Part shown: positions 25,789 through 35,602 of the stretch, piece by piece
Numbering within the stretch: the first letter of the stretch is position 1
Layout: each line of letters begins with the position of its first letter
Source of the DNA: Anaerolineaceae bacterium
GTDB lineage: Bacteria > Chloroflexota > Anaerolineae > Aggregatilineales > Phototrophicaceae
Direction: 5' to 3'
Length of the DNA: 64,000 nucleotides
Assembly: GCA_002702065.1 (NCBI GenBank)
Contig: NZXX01000001.1
Span: 310,001-374,000 of the forward strand
Notes under the pieces: model-generated
The model's input: the letters and a program-made list of their open reading frames with translations, nothing else
Databases searched by the model: none
Told to the model about the DNA's origin: nothing
Program-made: the position numbers and the translations under genes

Positions 25789-27183
25789 ATGTTCAGGCAA
25801 CTGCGTTCGGCGATAATCGGTCTGGTGCTGCTGGCCATGGCCCCGGCTTTGCTGGCGCAGGGGGCGTGTCCCGCGATTGTGCAGCAGGCCCTGGAAGCTG
25901 CCGATGAATTATGTGTTGGCACCGGGCGCAATCAGGCCTGTTATGGTCATACCGCCATCGAAGCGGTCCCTCAGGTTGATTCAGTCGTCAATTTCGACGC
26001 CGCTGGCGACATTGAGAACCTTGCTGCCATTCAGTCATTGAAGCTGCATCCGATGGATACCGTATCGCAGACGTGGGGTGTGGCCCTGCTGCGTTTGCAG
26101 GCCAATCTGCCGGGTACTTTGCCGGGGCAGAATGTGACGTTTCTGATGTTTGGCGATGTCGAGATTACCCATGTGACAGCAGAAGTCGATGGTGATGATG
26201 ACACCACGCCGATGCAGGCGTTTCTGCTGCGCACCGGGATAGGCGATTCGCAATGTGATGAAGCGCCGGACAGCGGCCTGATGGTTCAAACGCCGGAAGA
26301 TGTGGGCGAGGTGACGTTCAACATCAATGGCGTCGATATTGCGATGGGGTCGACCGTGGTGTTTCGGGCGCAGGCCGATGGTGACATGACGGTCGCCACC
26401 ATTGAAGGACTGGCGATTGCCGAAGTTGATGACGAGGTGCAGCCGGTGCTGGCCGGGTCACGCCTGCGGGTGCCGCTGGACCCCACACTGCGACCAGCGC
26501 GCAAGCTGGCTAATCCGCCGGAGCCATATGAACTGCGCCGCTTGCAGGGCATCCCCACGCGGTTATTGCAGCGCGAGGTCGAGATTGCCCGGCCATTGAC
26601 GCAGCAGCAGGTCAACCGCATGACGCAGCGGATGCTGTCCGGCGAGTCGATCTGCGGCGGGGTGGGCCTGCCGTCCTGTGACCGGATTCCGAGATCGCTG
26701 CTGGCCCGTGCCATGAAAGCCAGCCGCGCCCGCTTTGAGGATCAACTGGGTTGTGTGTTCCGGCGCGGTGCCAGTGAGACATCCCCGGCGGGTGAATCGC
26801 GTCCGTTCTGCGATGAACAGCCGCCGGAAACGCTCCCCTGTGTCTTCGTGCCTGGTGCGGATGACCAGCCGCTGCCAGCCAATGAAACCCGCCCGTTCTG
26901 CCCGCAGCTTCCAGACGATACGACCCTGCGTGATCTGCGCCCTGCCGACCCACCAAACCCGACAGCAGCCCCGGCGCGACAATCATCCGCACCTGCGCAA
27001 AATGCCGCCAATCCTGCCCCGCCTGCGGAACAGCGTACTAGCCCGCCCGACGCGAACGCACCGCCAGGCCGCCGCATTGGTCAGACCGATGACGAACCAC
27101 CGGGTCAGGCTGAAGGGAATGCCAGACCTGACGAACCGCCCGGACGGGCAAAAGGCAAAGACAAACCCAAAAACGACAAATAA
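25789..27183 (+). CDS. Secreted hypothetical protein with Pro-rich tail
   Basis: 464 residues with a signal peptide (cleavage after LLAQ or near residue 25), about eight cysteines, a mid-region of beta-type sequence, and a highly charged Pro-rich tail from about residue 380 ending in DKPKNDK. No family recognised. GGTACAGGT precedes the ATG. Placed 11 bases after the lipoprotein and 91 bases before the ECF sigma factor; it may be regulated by it, which is inference. Confidence 0.6.
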   Translation: MFRQLRSAIIGLVLLAMAPALLAQGACPAIVQQALEAADELCVGTGRNQACYGHTAIEAVPQVDSVVNFDAAGDIENLAAIQSLKLHPMDTVSQTWGVALLRLQANLPGTLPGQNVTFLMFGDVEITHVTAEVDGDDDTTPMQAFLLRTGIGDSQCDEAPDSGLMVQTPEDVGEVTFNINGVDIAMGSTVVFRAQADGDMTVATIEGLAIAEVDDEVQPVLAGSRLRVPLDPTLRPARKLANPPEPYELRRLQGIPTRLLQREVEIARPLTQQQVNRMTQRMLSGESICGGVGLPSCDRIPRSLLARAMKASRARFEDQLGCVFRRGASETSPAGESRPFCDEQPPETLPCVFVPGADDQPLPANETRPFCPQLPDDTTLRDLRPADPPNPTAAPARQSSAPAQNAANPAPPAEQRTSPPDANAPPGRRIGQTDDEPPGQAEGNARPDEPPGRAKGKDKPKNDK

Positions 27184-27274
27184 CCTCGCTGTTTTTCCCC
27201 GTGTGCAGTATTTTCGCCCTATGATGCATTTTTATAGACAGGTTAACCGACATCATCAGGGGGTCATATAGTCG

Positions 27275-27838
27275 ATGACCGACTATGAGCAGCAGCTTCT
27301 GGCCCGCGTTGAACGCGACCCGGAGGCGTTTCGAGAATTGTACCAACGGTATTTCCCGCGGGTCTTTGCCTATGTCGCCTATCGTGTGCGCCGCAGGGAG
27401 GATGCGGAGGATGTCGTTGGGGAGGTCTTTATGCAGATTGTGAGAGGACTGAGCCAGTTCGAGTATCGCGGCGATGGCTCGTTCGCAGCATGGGTGTTTC
27501 GGATCGCACACAATCAGGTCAATCAGTTTTACCGGCGCAACCGCCTGGAAACGGAGCCGGTACCGCTGGATGATCTGCCGGAAATTCAGGCGCATCATCT
27601 GGCGCCCGATGGTGTGCTGGCACGCAAGGAGCAGTTTGCGCATCTCAGCGCGCTGATCGCCGATCTGCCACAGCGCCGCCGCGAGATTGTGACGCTGCGG
27701 TTTTTTGGCGGGCTGCGCAATCAGGAAATTGCCCGTGTGCTGGAACTGGATGAACGCACGGTTGCCTCGCATCTGTCGCGCGCGCTGGGTGACCTGCGCC
27801 GCAGTTATCAGCCAGAGGAGGGCACGCGCTATGAGTGA
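27275..27838 (+). CDS. ECF-family RNA polymerase sigma factor
   Basis: 187 residues. Region 2 is clear: FRELYQRYFPRVFAYVAYR, DAEDVVGEVFMQIVRGL and AAWVFRIAHNQVNQFYRR. Region 4 is LSALIADLPQRRREIVTLRF followed by the helix-turn-helix QEIARVLELDERTVASHLSRAL. This directs polymerase to a dedicated set of promoters. Its last eight bases overlap the start of the next gene, the usual layout for a sigma/anti-sigma pair. Confidence 0.92.
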   Translation: MTDYEQQLLARVERDPEAFRELYQRYFPRVFAYVAYRVRRREDAEDVVGEVFMQIVRGLSQFEYRGDGSFAAWVFRIAHNQVNQFYRRNRLETEPVPLDDLPEIQAHHLAPDGVLARKEQFAHLSALIADLPQRRREIVTLRFFGGLRNQEIARVLELDERTVASHLSRALGDLRRSYQPEEGTRYE

Positions 27839-29417
27839 CAATCATGATTTCTACTGGCTGGAGAAAGCCGAACGCCTGCTGCAAGATGGACGACCCACTG
27901 GTGAACCGCTGCTGGATGATCTGGCCGGGACAGTGCCCCAGGCCCGCGAATCATTCCAGCAGGAGCTTGAGGAACAACTCCTTTCGACATGGCACAACAA
28001 AGCACAGGTGGAAACGATGCACGTTCAAACGATCACGCAGGATCATCTGAAAAAGAAGCACTTGCCGCGCGGGCTGCCGGTCATGCTGGCTGCTGCGATT
28101 GCGGTGCTGCTCTTTGGCAGCCTGTCCGTGTTTTTTGCTAATTTACCGCCATCCGAAAATCCGCTGCTGTTCAGCGCCGGACAGGTTGATTCGACCCAGT
28201 CGCCGCCGGATGGCATGATGTGGACAGCGACCGCCATCATCGCCGAGGCGACTTATCAGGCGGCCAGCACGCAGATGGCGCAGGTTGAGGAGCAGATGGA
28301 CGCCGCGCAGCGCCAGATGACCGAGCAGGCGGCTCGTGTACAGGGCACGTTGGCGGGTGCGTTTATATCCCCAACCTTTGTCCCGACCAGCACGCCATTT
28401 CTTGCCCCGCTGGCTGGTGCTGCCTCATGCCTGCCGGAGTCGCTGACCGTCTATACTCAGCCCGGTACGGATGTGCCTGTTCTGGCCGAAATCAGCGGCA
28501 GCGAGATGGACACCTATCAGGTTGAGGGAACGCTGATTCTGAATGAACACGGTGGCGAGTGGTTCCTGGTGGTCTTCGTACAGGATGGCGAAAGTATGCG
28601 GGGCTGGGTGCCAGCCGGGGTGATCCGCGAGGCATGCCAGCCGTTGATCCGGTCAGATATTCCTGATCCGCTGCTGCTGACAGCTACGCCAATTCCGTTT
28701 GCGGATTCCAGTATATCGTCTGTTTGCCCGGCACAGCAGCTTTTGCTGTACGCGCAGCCGGCACAGTCTGCCCCGCTGGTGGGTGATATGCCCTTTGATG
28801 CCACTATCCTTATCGAGGGGTCGCTGACATTGAACATGGGCGACAGCTGGCTGCTGGTGGTGCTGCAAGGCGTGCGGGGCTGGCTGCCGGCCCAGGCGCT
28901 GCCGCCGGAATGCCTGGATGCGCTGGTGCCGCAGGGCGTGCCCGCTCTGGATAAACTGTCTGTGCCAACCGTGCTGCCGACGGTGCCGCCACCAAGCAGC
29001 GCTGTCCAGCCGCTGATTGTCACAGCCACGCCGGTGCCGTCAGCCACGTGGACACCCTTCCCGACCACAACGAACACCCATACCCCGGTCCCGACACTGA
29101 CCTTTACGCCGACTGCCTACCGGATGATAACAGAGACCGTGCAGGTGCGGGTGGGGGATGCCGAAGAACTGGACCTGAAGGCGCTGACCGGACAATCCGT
29201 CGACATTTACATCGCGGTTGGCTCTGAGGATGAGCCGGTGATTGTGGCCGCTGCACGCGGGGTGACGGTGCTGGAATTTGTCGAAGTGCCGATGCCCAAC
29301 GAGACGCGTTACGTCTATATCGAGGCGGTGATCCTGCCGCGCACGACGGAACAGTTGGAGCTTTTGACCGGGCTGGCCGCGACCGGGATGGAGATGAAGC
29401 TCGAACCGGCGGAATAA
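27831..29417 (+). CDS. Probable membrane anti-sigma factor with SH3-like repeats
   Basis: 528 residues. A cytoplasmic N-terminus of about 80 residues, one membrane helix near 82-102 (PVMLAAAIAVLLFGSLSVFF), then an extracytoplasmic part. Two SH3-like repeats (each roughly 80 residues, containing LTVYTQPGTDVPVL and LLLYAQPAQSAPLV) are followed by a Thr/Pro linker and a C-terminal beta domain. The overlap with the sigma factor gene and the single membrane span make an anti-sigma role likely, but no ZAS-type Cys/His motif is visible, so this is inferred. SH3-like repeats suggest sensing of cell-wall or surface ligands. Confidence 0.75.
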   Translation: MSDNHDFYWLEKAERLLQDGRPTGEPLLDDLAGTVPQARESFQQELEEQLLSTWHNKAQVETMHVQTITQDHLKKKHLPRGLPVMLAAAIAVLLFGSLSVFFANLPPSENPLLFSAGQVDSTQSPPDGMMWTATAIIAEATYQAASTQMAQVEEQMDAAQRQMTEQAARVQGTLAGAFISPTFVPTSTPFLAPLAGAASCLPESLTVYTQPGTDVPVLAEISGSEMDTYQVEGTLILNEHGGEWFLVVFVQDGESMRGWVPAGVIREACQPLIRSDIPDPLLLTATPIPFADSSISSVCPAQQLLLYAQPAQSAPLVGDMPFDATILIEGSLTLNMGDSWLLVVLQGVRGWLPAQALPPECLDALVPQGVPALDKLSVPTVLPTVPPPSSAVQPLIVTATPVPSATWTPFPTTTNTHTPVPTLTFTPTAYRMITETVQVRVGDAEELDLKALTGQSVDIYIAVGSEDEPVIVAAARGVTVLEFVEVPMPNETRYVYIEAVILPRTTEQLELLTGLAATGMEMKLEPAE

Positions 29418-29441
29418 ACCGTTAGAACCCCATCAAATCCG

Positions 29442-29484
29442 GACAGTGTGTGTAGGTTTTGCCCTGCACGCACTGTCTTTTTTT
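29442..29484 (+). terminator. Strong terminator after the sigma/anti-sigma operon
   Basis: GACAGTG (29442-29448) pairs with CACTGTC (29471-29477), extended inwards by further pairing, and is followed by seven T residues (29478-29484). Confidence 0.85.
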
Positions 29485-29581
29485 ATACAAGGCTCGTTAT
29501 AATGGGGCGTATGATCGGGCAAACCATCTGCCCGGACGCAGGTGGAACTGCTCTGAGCACATTGTATACAAGGAGATTCTC

Positions 29582-30985
29582 ATGGCGAATGAATATGACG
29601 TGGTGGTGGTCGGCGCTGGGCCGGGGGGCTATACCGCCGCCATCCGTGCCAGCCAGCTTGGATTGAAGACCGCCATTGTCGAGAAGAAATACTGGGGCGG
29701 TGTCTGCCTGAATGTGGGCTGTATCCCCTCGAAGGCACTGCTGTACAATGCCGAGATCGCCCATATCATCAACCACGAAAGCAAGGCGCTGGGCATTAAT
29801 ATCGACGGCAGCGTCAGCATGGATTATGGCGTGGCCCACAAGCGCAGCCGCCAGGTCGCCGGGCGTCTGTCGAAGGGCGTTCAGTACCTGATGAAGAAGA
29901 ACAAGATCGACAGCTACGATGGCTGGGGCACCTTCACCGGGCCGAACGCAATGGATGTCGAACTGGAAGGTGGCAAGAAAGAGTCCATCTCCTTCAAAAA
30001 TGCCATCATCGCAACCGGCGCGACCAATCGCCTGATCCCCGGTACGCAGTTGAGTGATCGCGTGGTCACGTACGAAGAACTGATCCTTTCCGAAACGCTG
30101 CCCAAGAGCATCATCATCGCCGGGGCCGGGGCGATTGGCGTCGAGTTCGCCTATGTCCTGTACAACTACGGCGTGGATGTCACGATTGTCGAATTTCTGG
30201 ATCGGATTGTTCCGCTGGAAGATGAGGAAGTGTCGGCGGAGCTGCACAAGCAGTACGAGCGCTACGGCATCAAGCTCATGGTGGGCACGCGCGTAGACAG
30301 CATCGAAGACACGGGCAAAGTCGCCAAAGTGACTGTGACCGGGCCGGACGACAAGCAGCAGACGCTCGAAGCCGATATGGTGCTTCAGGCGATCGGCTTC
30401 CAGCCACGGACAGAAGGCTTTGGCCTCGAAAATACCGGTGTCCAGCTGACCGAACGCGGCGCGATTGATGTCAACGAAAAGATGCAGTCGAACGTGTCGC
30501 ACATCTATGCGATTGGCGATGTGACGATGAAGAAGGCGCTGGCCCATGTCGCCGAGAATATGGGCATTATCGCTGCGGAGAATATCGCCGGGGCAGAGAC
30601 GATCACGCTTGATTACCGCTTCATGCCCGCTGCGACCTACTGCCAGCCGCAGATCGCCAGCTTTGGCTACACCGAAATTCAGGCGCGTGAAGCCGGGTTC
30701 GACATCAACGTCGCCAAGTTCCCCTTCCAGCCGAACGGCAAGGCGCTGGGCATGAACAGCAACATCGGTTTCGTCAAGCTGATCAGCGACAAAAAATATG
30801 GCGAAATCCTCGGCGCGCACATGATTGGGCCGGGCGTTACGGAATTGCTGCCGGAACTGACTCTGGCGCGTTTTGCCGAGCTGACCCCCGATGAAATCGC
30901 CCGCAATGTTCACCCGCATCCGACCCTCAGCGAAGCGGTCAAGGAAGCGGCGCACGGTCTCGAAGGCCATATGATCAACATGTAG
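29582..30985 (+). CDS. lpdA: Dihydrolipoyl dehydrogenase
   Basis: 467 residues. Reoxidises dihydrolipoyl groups of 2-oxo acid dehydrogenase or glycine cleavage complexes, using FAD and [18 protein letters not shown] (FAD), the redox disulfide C42/C47 in [13 protein letters not shown], a second [12 protein letters not shown] for NAD, and the C-terminal catalytic [10 protein letters not shown] with the active His near 446 are all intact. ATG 29582 has AAGGAG six bases upstream. It is monocistronic; its E1/E2 partners are not in this window. Confidence 0.95.
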   Translation: MANEYDVVVVGAGPGGYTAAIRASQLGLKTAIVEKKYWGGVCLNVGCIPSKALLYNAEIAHIINHESKALGINIDGSVSMDYGVAHKRSRQVAGRLSKGVQYLMKKNKIDSYDGWGTFTGPNAMDVELEGGKKESISFKNAIIATGATNRLIPGTQLSDRVVTYEELILSETLPKSIIIAGAGAIGVEFAYVLYNYGVDVTIVEFLDRIVPLEDEEVSAELHKQYERYGIKLMVGTRVDSIEDTGKVAKVTVTGPDDKQQTLEADMVLQAIGFQPRTEGFGLENTGVQLTERGAIDVNEKMQSNVSHIYAIGDVTMKKALAHVAENMGIIAAENIAGAETITLDYRFMPAATYCQPQIASFGYTEIQAREAGFDINVAKFPFQPNGKALGMNSNIGFVKLISDKKYGEILGAHMIGPGVTELLPELTLARFAELTPDEIARNVHPHPTLSEAVKEAAHGLEGHMINM

Positions 30986-30999
30986 GTTCCGCTTGCATA

Positions 31000-31022
31000 G
31001 GGGCGCATTACTGTGCCCCTTT
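31000..31022 (+). terminator. Terminator of lpdA, related to TAGGGGCG palindromes
   Basis: GGGGCGCA (31000-31007) pairs with TGTGCCCC (31012-31019) around TTAC with one G-T pair, then TTT. It begins with TAGGGGCG, like the palindromes at 40106 and 51907. Confidence 0.6.
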
Positions 31023-31034
31023 ACCCTTCTTCCC

Positions 31035-32168
31035 ATGAAATGGTTGCCCAGAATTAAACGCTTTTTCACGTTGGCCATCCCCCTGATGGTCATTGCGAAT
31101 TTGTCTCTGCATCAGGCCCCGCCACCACTGGCGACCTGCACGGCGGAGCAGGTGGCGCAGGCGGTACTGCCGGATTATGCGCCGACGGAGACAGGTGGAT
31201 TTGTCCGCATTGAAGATGGCTTTTTCTCGATCGCGGGTGAGCGCTTTGTGGCGCGTGGTGTCAATTATTTCCCGGCGCAATATCCCTGGCGGCGCTTCTT
31301 AACCGCGACGAACCCCCAAACGCTGCAAACCGAGTTTGCTCTGCTGCGCGACGCGGGCCTGAACACGCTGCGAATCTTTCTGTGGTACGAGGCGCTGTTC
31401 GACTGTCCCGGCAGCAGTGTAGTGCCCAATGTGGAAAATGTTGTTCGGTTGGACGGAATCATCCACGAGGCAGCCGCCCACAATCTGCGTCTGATCCTGA
31501 CGCTCAACGATGGACCAGACCTGACGCAGTACCCGCTGTATGATGGTCCATCGTTTGCGGCGTTGCAGACGGAATGGATTGTCAGCCGCTACCGGGATGA
31601 ACCGGCTATTCTGGCGTGGGATTTGCGTAACGAAGGCGATATTGACTATGGGTCGCGCGATGGGATTTTTGGGCAGAAGTTCAGCCGGGGGCGGGTGCTC
31701 GACTGGCTGGCGCAGGAGGCTGCCCGTGTACGCCGTGTAGATAGCAATCATCTGGTGACTGCGGGATGGCTGTTCGATTCACTGGCGACCGAACCCTATG
31801 TCGATTTTCTCAGCTTTCATCACTGGTGGGATGCAGCTGATGCGGCTCAGCGTGTGGCCGAGATGCGCGCGGCGACGGACAAACCGATCCTGATGGAGGA
31901 GGTTGGCTACAGCACGTATGTGGTCACGCCGGAGGACCAGGCCGAAAATCTTCAGGAGTTGATCGACATGGCCGAGGGTGAGGGGCTGTTGGGGTGGCTG
32001 GTGTGGACCGCCTTTGATTTCCCGTTAACCGCTACCTGCTGGCCTCCACCGTGCGTCGACGCGGAAAATCAGGAACATCATTTTGGCCTGTGGATGGCGG
32101 ATTACGTCCCTAAGCCTGCGGTCACGGTTATCAGAAATCAAAACGGGGCTGCAACCCCGTCTGAGTGA
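31035..32168 (+). CDS. Secreted GH5-like glycoside hydrolase
   Basis: 377 residues with an N-terminal hydrophobic export or anchor segment. The (beta/alpha)8 pattern of clan GH-A is visible: FVARGVNYF near 71, LRIFLWYE near 112, LILTLND near 153, the acid/base Glu E200 in LRNEGD, FLSFHHWW near 258 and the probable nucleophile E289 in ILMEEVG. Substrate is not predictable; beta-mannan or beta-glucan are typical. ATG 31035 has no good ribosome site. It follows the lpdA terminator closely. Confidence 0.7.
   Translation: MKWLPRIKRFFTLAIPLMVIANLSLHQAPPPLATCTAEQVAQAVLPDYAPTETGGFVRIEDGFFSIAGERFVARGVNYFPAQYPWRRFLTATNPQTLQTEFALLRDAGLNTLRIFLWYEALFDCPGSSVVPNVENVVRLDGIIHEAAAHNLRLILTLNDGPDLTQYPLYDGPSFAALQTEWIVSRYRDEPAILAWDLRNEGDIDYGSRDGIFGQKFSRGRVLDWLAQEAARVRRVDSNHLVTAGWLFDSLATEPYVDFLSFHHWWDAADAAQRVAEMRAATDKPILMEEVGYSTYVVTPEDQAENLQELIDMAEGEGLLGWLVWTAFDFPLTATCWPPPCVDAENQEHHFGLWMADYVPKPAVTVIRNQNGAATPSE
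32137..32160 (-). terminator. Terminator of the minus-strand small gene at 32199
   Basis: ACGGGG/CCCCGT hairpin (32143-32160). On the minus strand it is followed by TTTTGATTT. It lies inside the last codons of the convergent glycoside hydrolase gene. Confidence 0.55.
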
Positions 32169-32198
32169 TGGTTCACTGAATTGACCGGCAATGGGCAA

Positions 32199-32492
32199 TC
32201 ACCGGCGCAGGTTGGCTAATCCACGTTCTACTTCGCTCAAACGGCTGTGATACGGTTCCGCATGGCGCGGTTTGATCGCCTGGATGTGCCGGTACAGGTT
32301 CATGATCTGTTGGCGAATGTCGCTGCCTTCGCTGGTGATGTGGTGAACGGCATGGTTCAGGCGGTGCAGATCGTTTACCACACGATTCAGCTCCATGTTG
32401 CCGGTTCCCTGCAACGTGATGATCCAACCCGGAATCGATTTTTTCAGACTGCTGAGCAAATATTCGGGAAGATTGGCCTCGTTCGTGGACAT
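32199..32492 (-). CDS. Small helical hypothetical protein
   Basis: 97 residues beginning MSTNEANLPEYLLS. Predicted mostly alpha-helical, with many His and Asn and a heptad-like C-terminal half (LSEVERGLANLRR). No family recognised. It has a strong upstream promoter at 32579-32607 and a terminator at 32137, which support a real gene. Confidence 0.6.
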   Translation of the reverse strand: MSTNEANLPEYLLSSLKKSIPGWIITLQGTGNMELNRVVNDLHRLNHAVHHITSEGSDIRQQIMNLYRHIQAIKPRHAEPYHSRLSEVERGLANLRR

Positions 32493-32827
32493 AATGGGTA
32501 CCCTCGAATGCTGTTGGACGAAATGTCTGAGATGAGACCGGATAATGTCATTCTTCTTAAGCTGATAATCATATTGTTAATATATTGTCATTTGCGGCGA
32601 TGGTCAACGAAATTTGTGTAAAGAATTTCTGAAAAGCTTGTCATGTGTCGGGCGCGACAATCCAACCGGGCCGTTGATGGCGTAATATGCTGTGTGGGGT
32701 TGCGCCGCCAGAGCCTGTTTTCGTTTATTGTTTGATGCTCCGTGAATGCCGGTGCAGCCCCATTTTTCTGCGTTTGCCAGACGTGCTACAATGCACGCTT
32801 ATTGCTCTGGACTGCACGGGGGGCCGG
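32493..32827. other. 335-base intergenic region
   Basis: Between divergent genes. It holds the promoter at 32579-32607 for the minus-strand gene and a TACAAT box (32787-32792) about 36 bases before the nucleotidyltransferase start, without a clear -35. The 32560-32640 stretch is AT-rich. No additional gene is convincing. Confidence 0.5.
32579..32607 (-). promoter_or_regulatory. Sigma-70 promoter of the gene at 32199
   Basis: Minus strand: TTGACC (32607-32602), 17-base spacer, TATATT (32584-32579). The predicted start is about 80 bases before the ATG at 32492. Confidence 0.7.
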
Positions 32828-33673
32828 ATGGAAATTGAACCGCTTGCGCTGGCGAATGTATTGCTGCCGCTGCTGCGCCAGTTCTGTATTGGCGATTATG
32901 GTATTGCGCTGGGCGGTGCCCATGCCAAGGGTGTGGCCGACGCGGAATCCGACGTGGATTTGTACCTGTTTGCCCGCCGGTTTGTGCCTTCGGAGGAACG
33001 AACCCGCCTGTGTCATGACTTCAGCTCGTCCATTACCGGCGTGGTGAATTGGGGCGACGATGATTTTTTTGTTCAGGGCGGCACCGATTTCTACTTTGAA
33101 GAACAGAAAATTGAATGCTGGCTGCGCGACAGCGACTATATCGCCAATGCGATTGTCGAATGCCGCGAAGGGATGATTCGCCGTGACTTTGTCACCTGGA
33201 CGGTGATGGGTTTTTACAACCATTGTGTGCTGTCCGATGTGTCGCACATGATCCCGGTAGATGACCCGGAAAATCTGCTGGCTGGCTGGAAAGAGCAGGT
33301 CCGCGATTATCCGCCCTTGCTGCGCGACGCGATTATCCGCACGCACCTGACCGCAGCCCGCTTCTGGCCGGATAACTATCACTATCAGGCGGCTGTACAG
33401 CGCGGCGATCTGATCTATGCGATGGGCATTGTGCAGCAGGTCATTCATAATCTGATTCAGGTCGTATTCGCCCTCAACCACACTTATTTTACTGGCGACA
33501 AAAAACTGGGAAATGCGCTCGACCACATGGCGATTGCGCCGCTGGACTTTAACGAACGCATTGACCGCCTGCTGCTTTCCGGGCCGGGTTCAGCGGCGGA
33601 TTTTCTGATCCGCCAGCGGGATGACCTGCGGTTGCTGGTGCGCGAGGTCGAGGGACTGGTGGCCGATCACTAA
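32828..33673 (+). CDS. Nucleotidyltransferase-fold protein (MNT/DUF4037-like)
   Basis: 281 residues. GIALGGAHAKGVADAESDVD near residue 24-43 is the nucleotidyltransferase signature (GG...S-D-x-D), giving two metal-binding Asp; DDDFFVQGG and the later DFYFEEQKIECW contain further acidic residues. The rest is helical, as in kanamycin-type and DUF4037 enzymes. ATG 32828 follows a G-rich ribosome site. The 3' end overlaps the convergent gene by four bases. The substrate is unknown. Confidence 0.75.
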   Translation: MEIEPLALANVLLPLLRQFCIGDYGIALGGAHAKGVADAESDVDLYLFARRFVPSEERTRLCHDFSSSITGVVNWGDDDFFVQGGTDFYFEEQKIECWLRDSDYIANAIVECREGMIRRDFVTWTVMGFYNHCVLSDVSHMIPVDDPENLLAGWKEQVRDYPPLLRDAIIRTHLTAARFWPDNYHYQAAVQRGDLIYAMGIVQQVIHNLIQVVFALNHTYFTGDKKLGNALDHMAIAPLDFNERIDRLLLSGPGSAADFLIRQRDDLRLLVREVEGLVADH

Positions 33674-34272
33674 CAGGCCAGGACGACGACGGTCGGCATT
33701 GCCCGCATGTAGCGCCAGGGCAGCGCAAAACCCTGCCATCGTGCCTGAATACCGCCGTCGAGGTCTGCCTGCCTGCTGGTCAGCGTGATAAATTGTACCT
33801 TCGCGTAGGGTGACAGATGTTTGTTGCACGCCGGTGGGTAGAGCTGGACCCGCACCGACCCGTTCTCATAGGCAAAGGTGAGCTGATTCGGGGCGAGGCT
33901 GTACGGTTGGTCCAGTTCAAGCAGCACATCGCCCAATTGTAACGCCGGGCAGGCATTCAGATGCAGGCTGGTGACAACCGCGTCAACCGACTGCATACTG
34001 ACCATACATGCTGACGAATCATCTGGCGGCAAATAATTGATGCGGGACCCGGTCGCCTGCGCGGTGAAGCCCTGCGCCAGCATGATACGGTTCGCCCGTG
34101 CTGTAAATGTTTCGCCGGGTTGGATACCGCGCCAGCACGGCAGCTCGCAAAAGGCATTCCGCCGCACCGGGGAGCGTGACTCCGCATTCAGACGCCCGGC
34201 GCCCATTGCTGCGCCGGACAGCACCGCCAATATGGTTGCCAGCATGACCTGGATAAGCAGCAGTTTTTTCAT
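33670..34272 (-). CDS. Secreted protein with CELPCWRG motif
   Basis: 200 residues with an N-terminal signal sequence (MKKLLLIQVMLATILAVLSG). After cleavage comes CELPCWRGIQPGETF near 43-58, a Cys-rich motif I associate with a family of secreted Chloroflexota proteins. No enzyme function is known. It is three bases downstream of the SpoU methyltransferase stop, so the two are co-transcribed. Confidence 0.7.
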   Translation of the reverse strand: MKKLLLIQVMLATILAVLSGAAMGAGRLNAESRSPVRRNAFCELPCWRGIQPGETFTARANRIMLAQGFTAQATGSRINYLPPDDSSACMVSMQSVDAVVTSLHLNACPALQLGDVLLELDQPYSLAPNQLTFAYENGSVRVQLYPPACNKHLSPYAKVQFITLTSRQADLDGGIQARWQGFALPWRYMRAMPTVVVLAC

Positions 34273-34275
34273 GAC

Positions 34276-35034
34276 CTATGGCTGGGTCAGCCGCTGGCGC
34301 TGCGCCTCGAATAGAATGACACTGGCGGCCATGGCGGCATTGATCGATTCGGTGGCGGCGTGCATGGGGATATAAACCTGCGCCTGTGCCAGCGATTGCG
34401 CCTGCTGCCCGGCGCCCTGGGCTTCGCCGCCGATGAGGAGCGCCCAGCGCCCGGTCCAGTCCACCTGATCGTAACGCAGATCGCCCGCACTGGCCGCGAC
34501 ATAAACCGCTATACCCGCACAATAGGCAGCGATATCCGTCCAGTCCTGCACCGCCAGCGCCACCCGGAAATGCGCACCCATCCCGGCCCGCAGCACCTTG
34601 GGGTTAAAGGTATCCACGCAGTCTGGCGACATGAGGATGGCTTCAGTACCGGCGGCGGCGGCGGCGCGGAGGATCGTACCCATGTTGCCGGGGTCGCGGA
34701 TAGCATCCAGAATCAGGACGCGCTGCGGCGATGGGGGCAGGGCATGGTGCGGCATGGCAAATACGCCGATGATCCCCTGCGGCTGCTGCGTGTCGCTGAT
34801 ATGGCGCATTACTTCGGCGGAAACCGGCTCGGCCTCAAAGCGCCCGGCAGGAAGCACGGATTCTGCGTCCGGCGTGTGGAAGATAAAATCCGGCATGTGG
34901 CCCTGCGCAATGGCGTCACCGATCAGCCGCACGCCTTCCAGCACGATCTTGCCTTCTTTGCGGCGGGTTCGGGCGCGGTCTTGCAGGGCGCGTATCTGTT
35001 TGACGCGTGGATTTTGCAGGCTGGTAATCATCAT
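34276..35034 (-). CDS. SpoU/TrmH-family RNA 2'-O-methyltransferase
   Basis: 252 residues. A short N-terminal substrate-binding part (SLQNPRVKQIRAL) precedes the SPOUT knot domain: motif 1 DAIRDPGNMGTILRAAAAAG near 109-128, motif 2 LLIGGEAQGAG near 199 and motif 3 AATESINAAMAASVILFEA near 226. These bind S-adenosylmethionine and methylate rRNA or tRNA ribose. Its position behind rplT is common in bacteria. Starts ATG 35034 or 35031. Which RNA is modified is unknown. Confidence 0.88.
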   Translation of the reverse strand: MMITSLQNPRVKQIRALQDRARTRRKEGKIVLEGVRLIGDAIAQGHMPDFIFHTPDAESVLPAGRFEAEPVSAEVMRHISDTQQPQGIIGVFAMPHHALPPSPQRVLILDAIRDPGNMGTILRAAAAAGTEAILMSPDCVDTFNPKVLRAGMGAHFRVALAVQDWTDIAAYCAGIAVYVAASAGDLRYDQVDWTGRWALLIGGEAQGAGQQAQSLAQAQVYIPMHAATESINAAMAASVILFEAQRQRLTQP

Positions 35035-35121
35035 GCTCAGTTGAATGTATAGGTATCGACTGCGTTGAGTATAGCCATGTCGCTGCTGATTTGCATGTCA
35101 ACCGCCTGTCAGTAGGGGAAT

Positions 35122-35150
35122 CAAAAACGGGGCCGTTTGTATGACCCCGC
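35122..35150 (-). terminator. Terminator of the infC-rpmI-rplT operon
   Basis: CGGGG (35128-35132) pairs with CCCCG (35145-35149); on the minus strand it is followed by TTTTTG. It lies 22 bases downstream of the rplT stop. Confidence 0.7.
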
Positions 35151-35171
35151 TTCGTGTAGACAGTGGTTTAT

Positions 35172-35525
35172 TTACTGGTTCATCTGGCTGAGTGTCGCCA
35201 GCTTTTTGAAGGTGGCGGCGTCGCGCACGGCGATATCGGCCAGCGCTTTGCGGTCGATCTCGACATTCGCCTTCTTCAGCCCATACATAAACCGGCTGTA
35301 GCTGAGGCCGCTGAGGCGGGCCGCTGCGTTGATACGCACAATCCAGAGCCGGCGCATATCGCGCTTGCGGGTGCGGCGGTCGCGGTAGGCATACCACAGG
35401 CTTTTGAGCATGGCCTCGTTGGAACGGCGGAACAGACGTCCACGCGTGCCCCACTGGCCCTTCACCATCTTAATGACCTTTTTATGGTGCCGCCGTCTGA
35501 CAACACCGGTTTTACTTCTTGGCAC
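35172..35525 (-). CDS. rplT: Ribosomal protein bL20
   Basis: 117 residues, full length. Large-subunit assembly protein that binds 23S rRNA. The N-terminal basic tail [33 protein letters not shown] and the C-terminal domain [19 protein letters not shown] are diagnostic. In other bacteria L20 represses its own operon by binding the mRNA. Third gene of infC-rpmI-rplT. Confidence 0.97.
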   Translation of the reverse strand: MPRSKTGVVRRRHHKKVIKMVKGQWGTRGRLFRRSNEAMLKSLWYAYRDRRTRKRDMRRLWIVRINAAARLSGLSYSRFMYGLKKANVEIDRKALADIAVRDAATFKKLATLSQMNQ

Positions 35526-35602
35526 GGTACATCACTCCTGACAAGAAACACCCGGAACAGCATGCTCCGGGCGTCGATATACGAACGAAACCCCGGTCTT
35601 GA

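Noticed and set aside
29483..31093. 536-codon open frame on the minus strand
   Set aside because: Antisense to lpdA and low in recognisable protein features.
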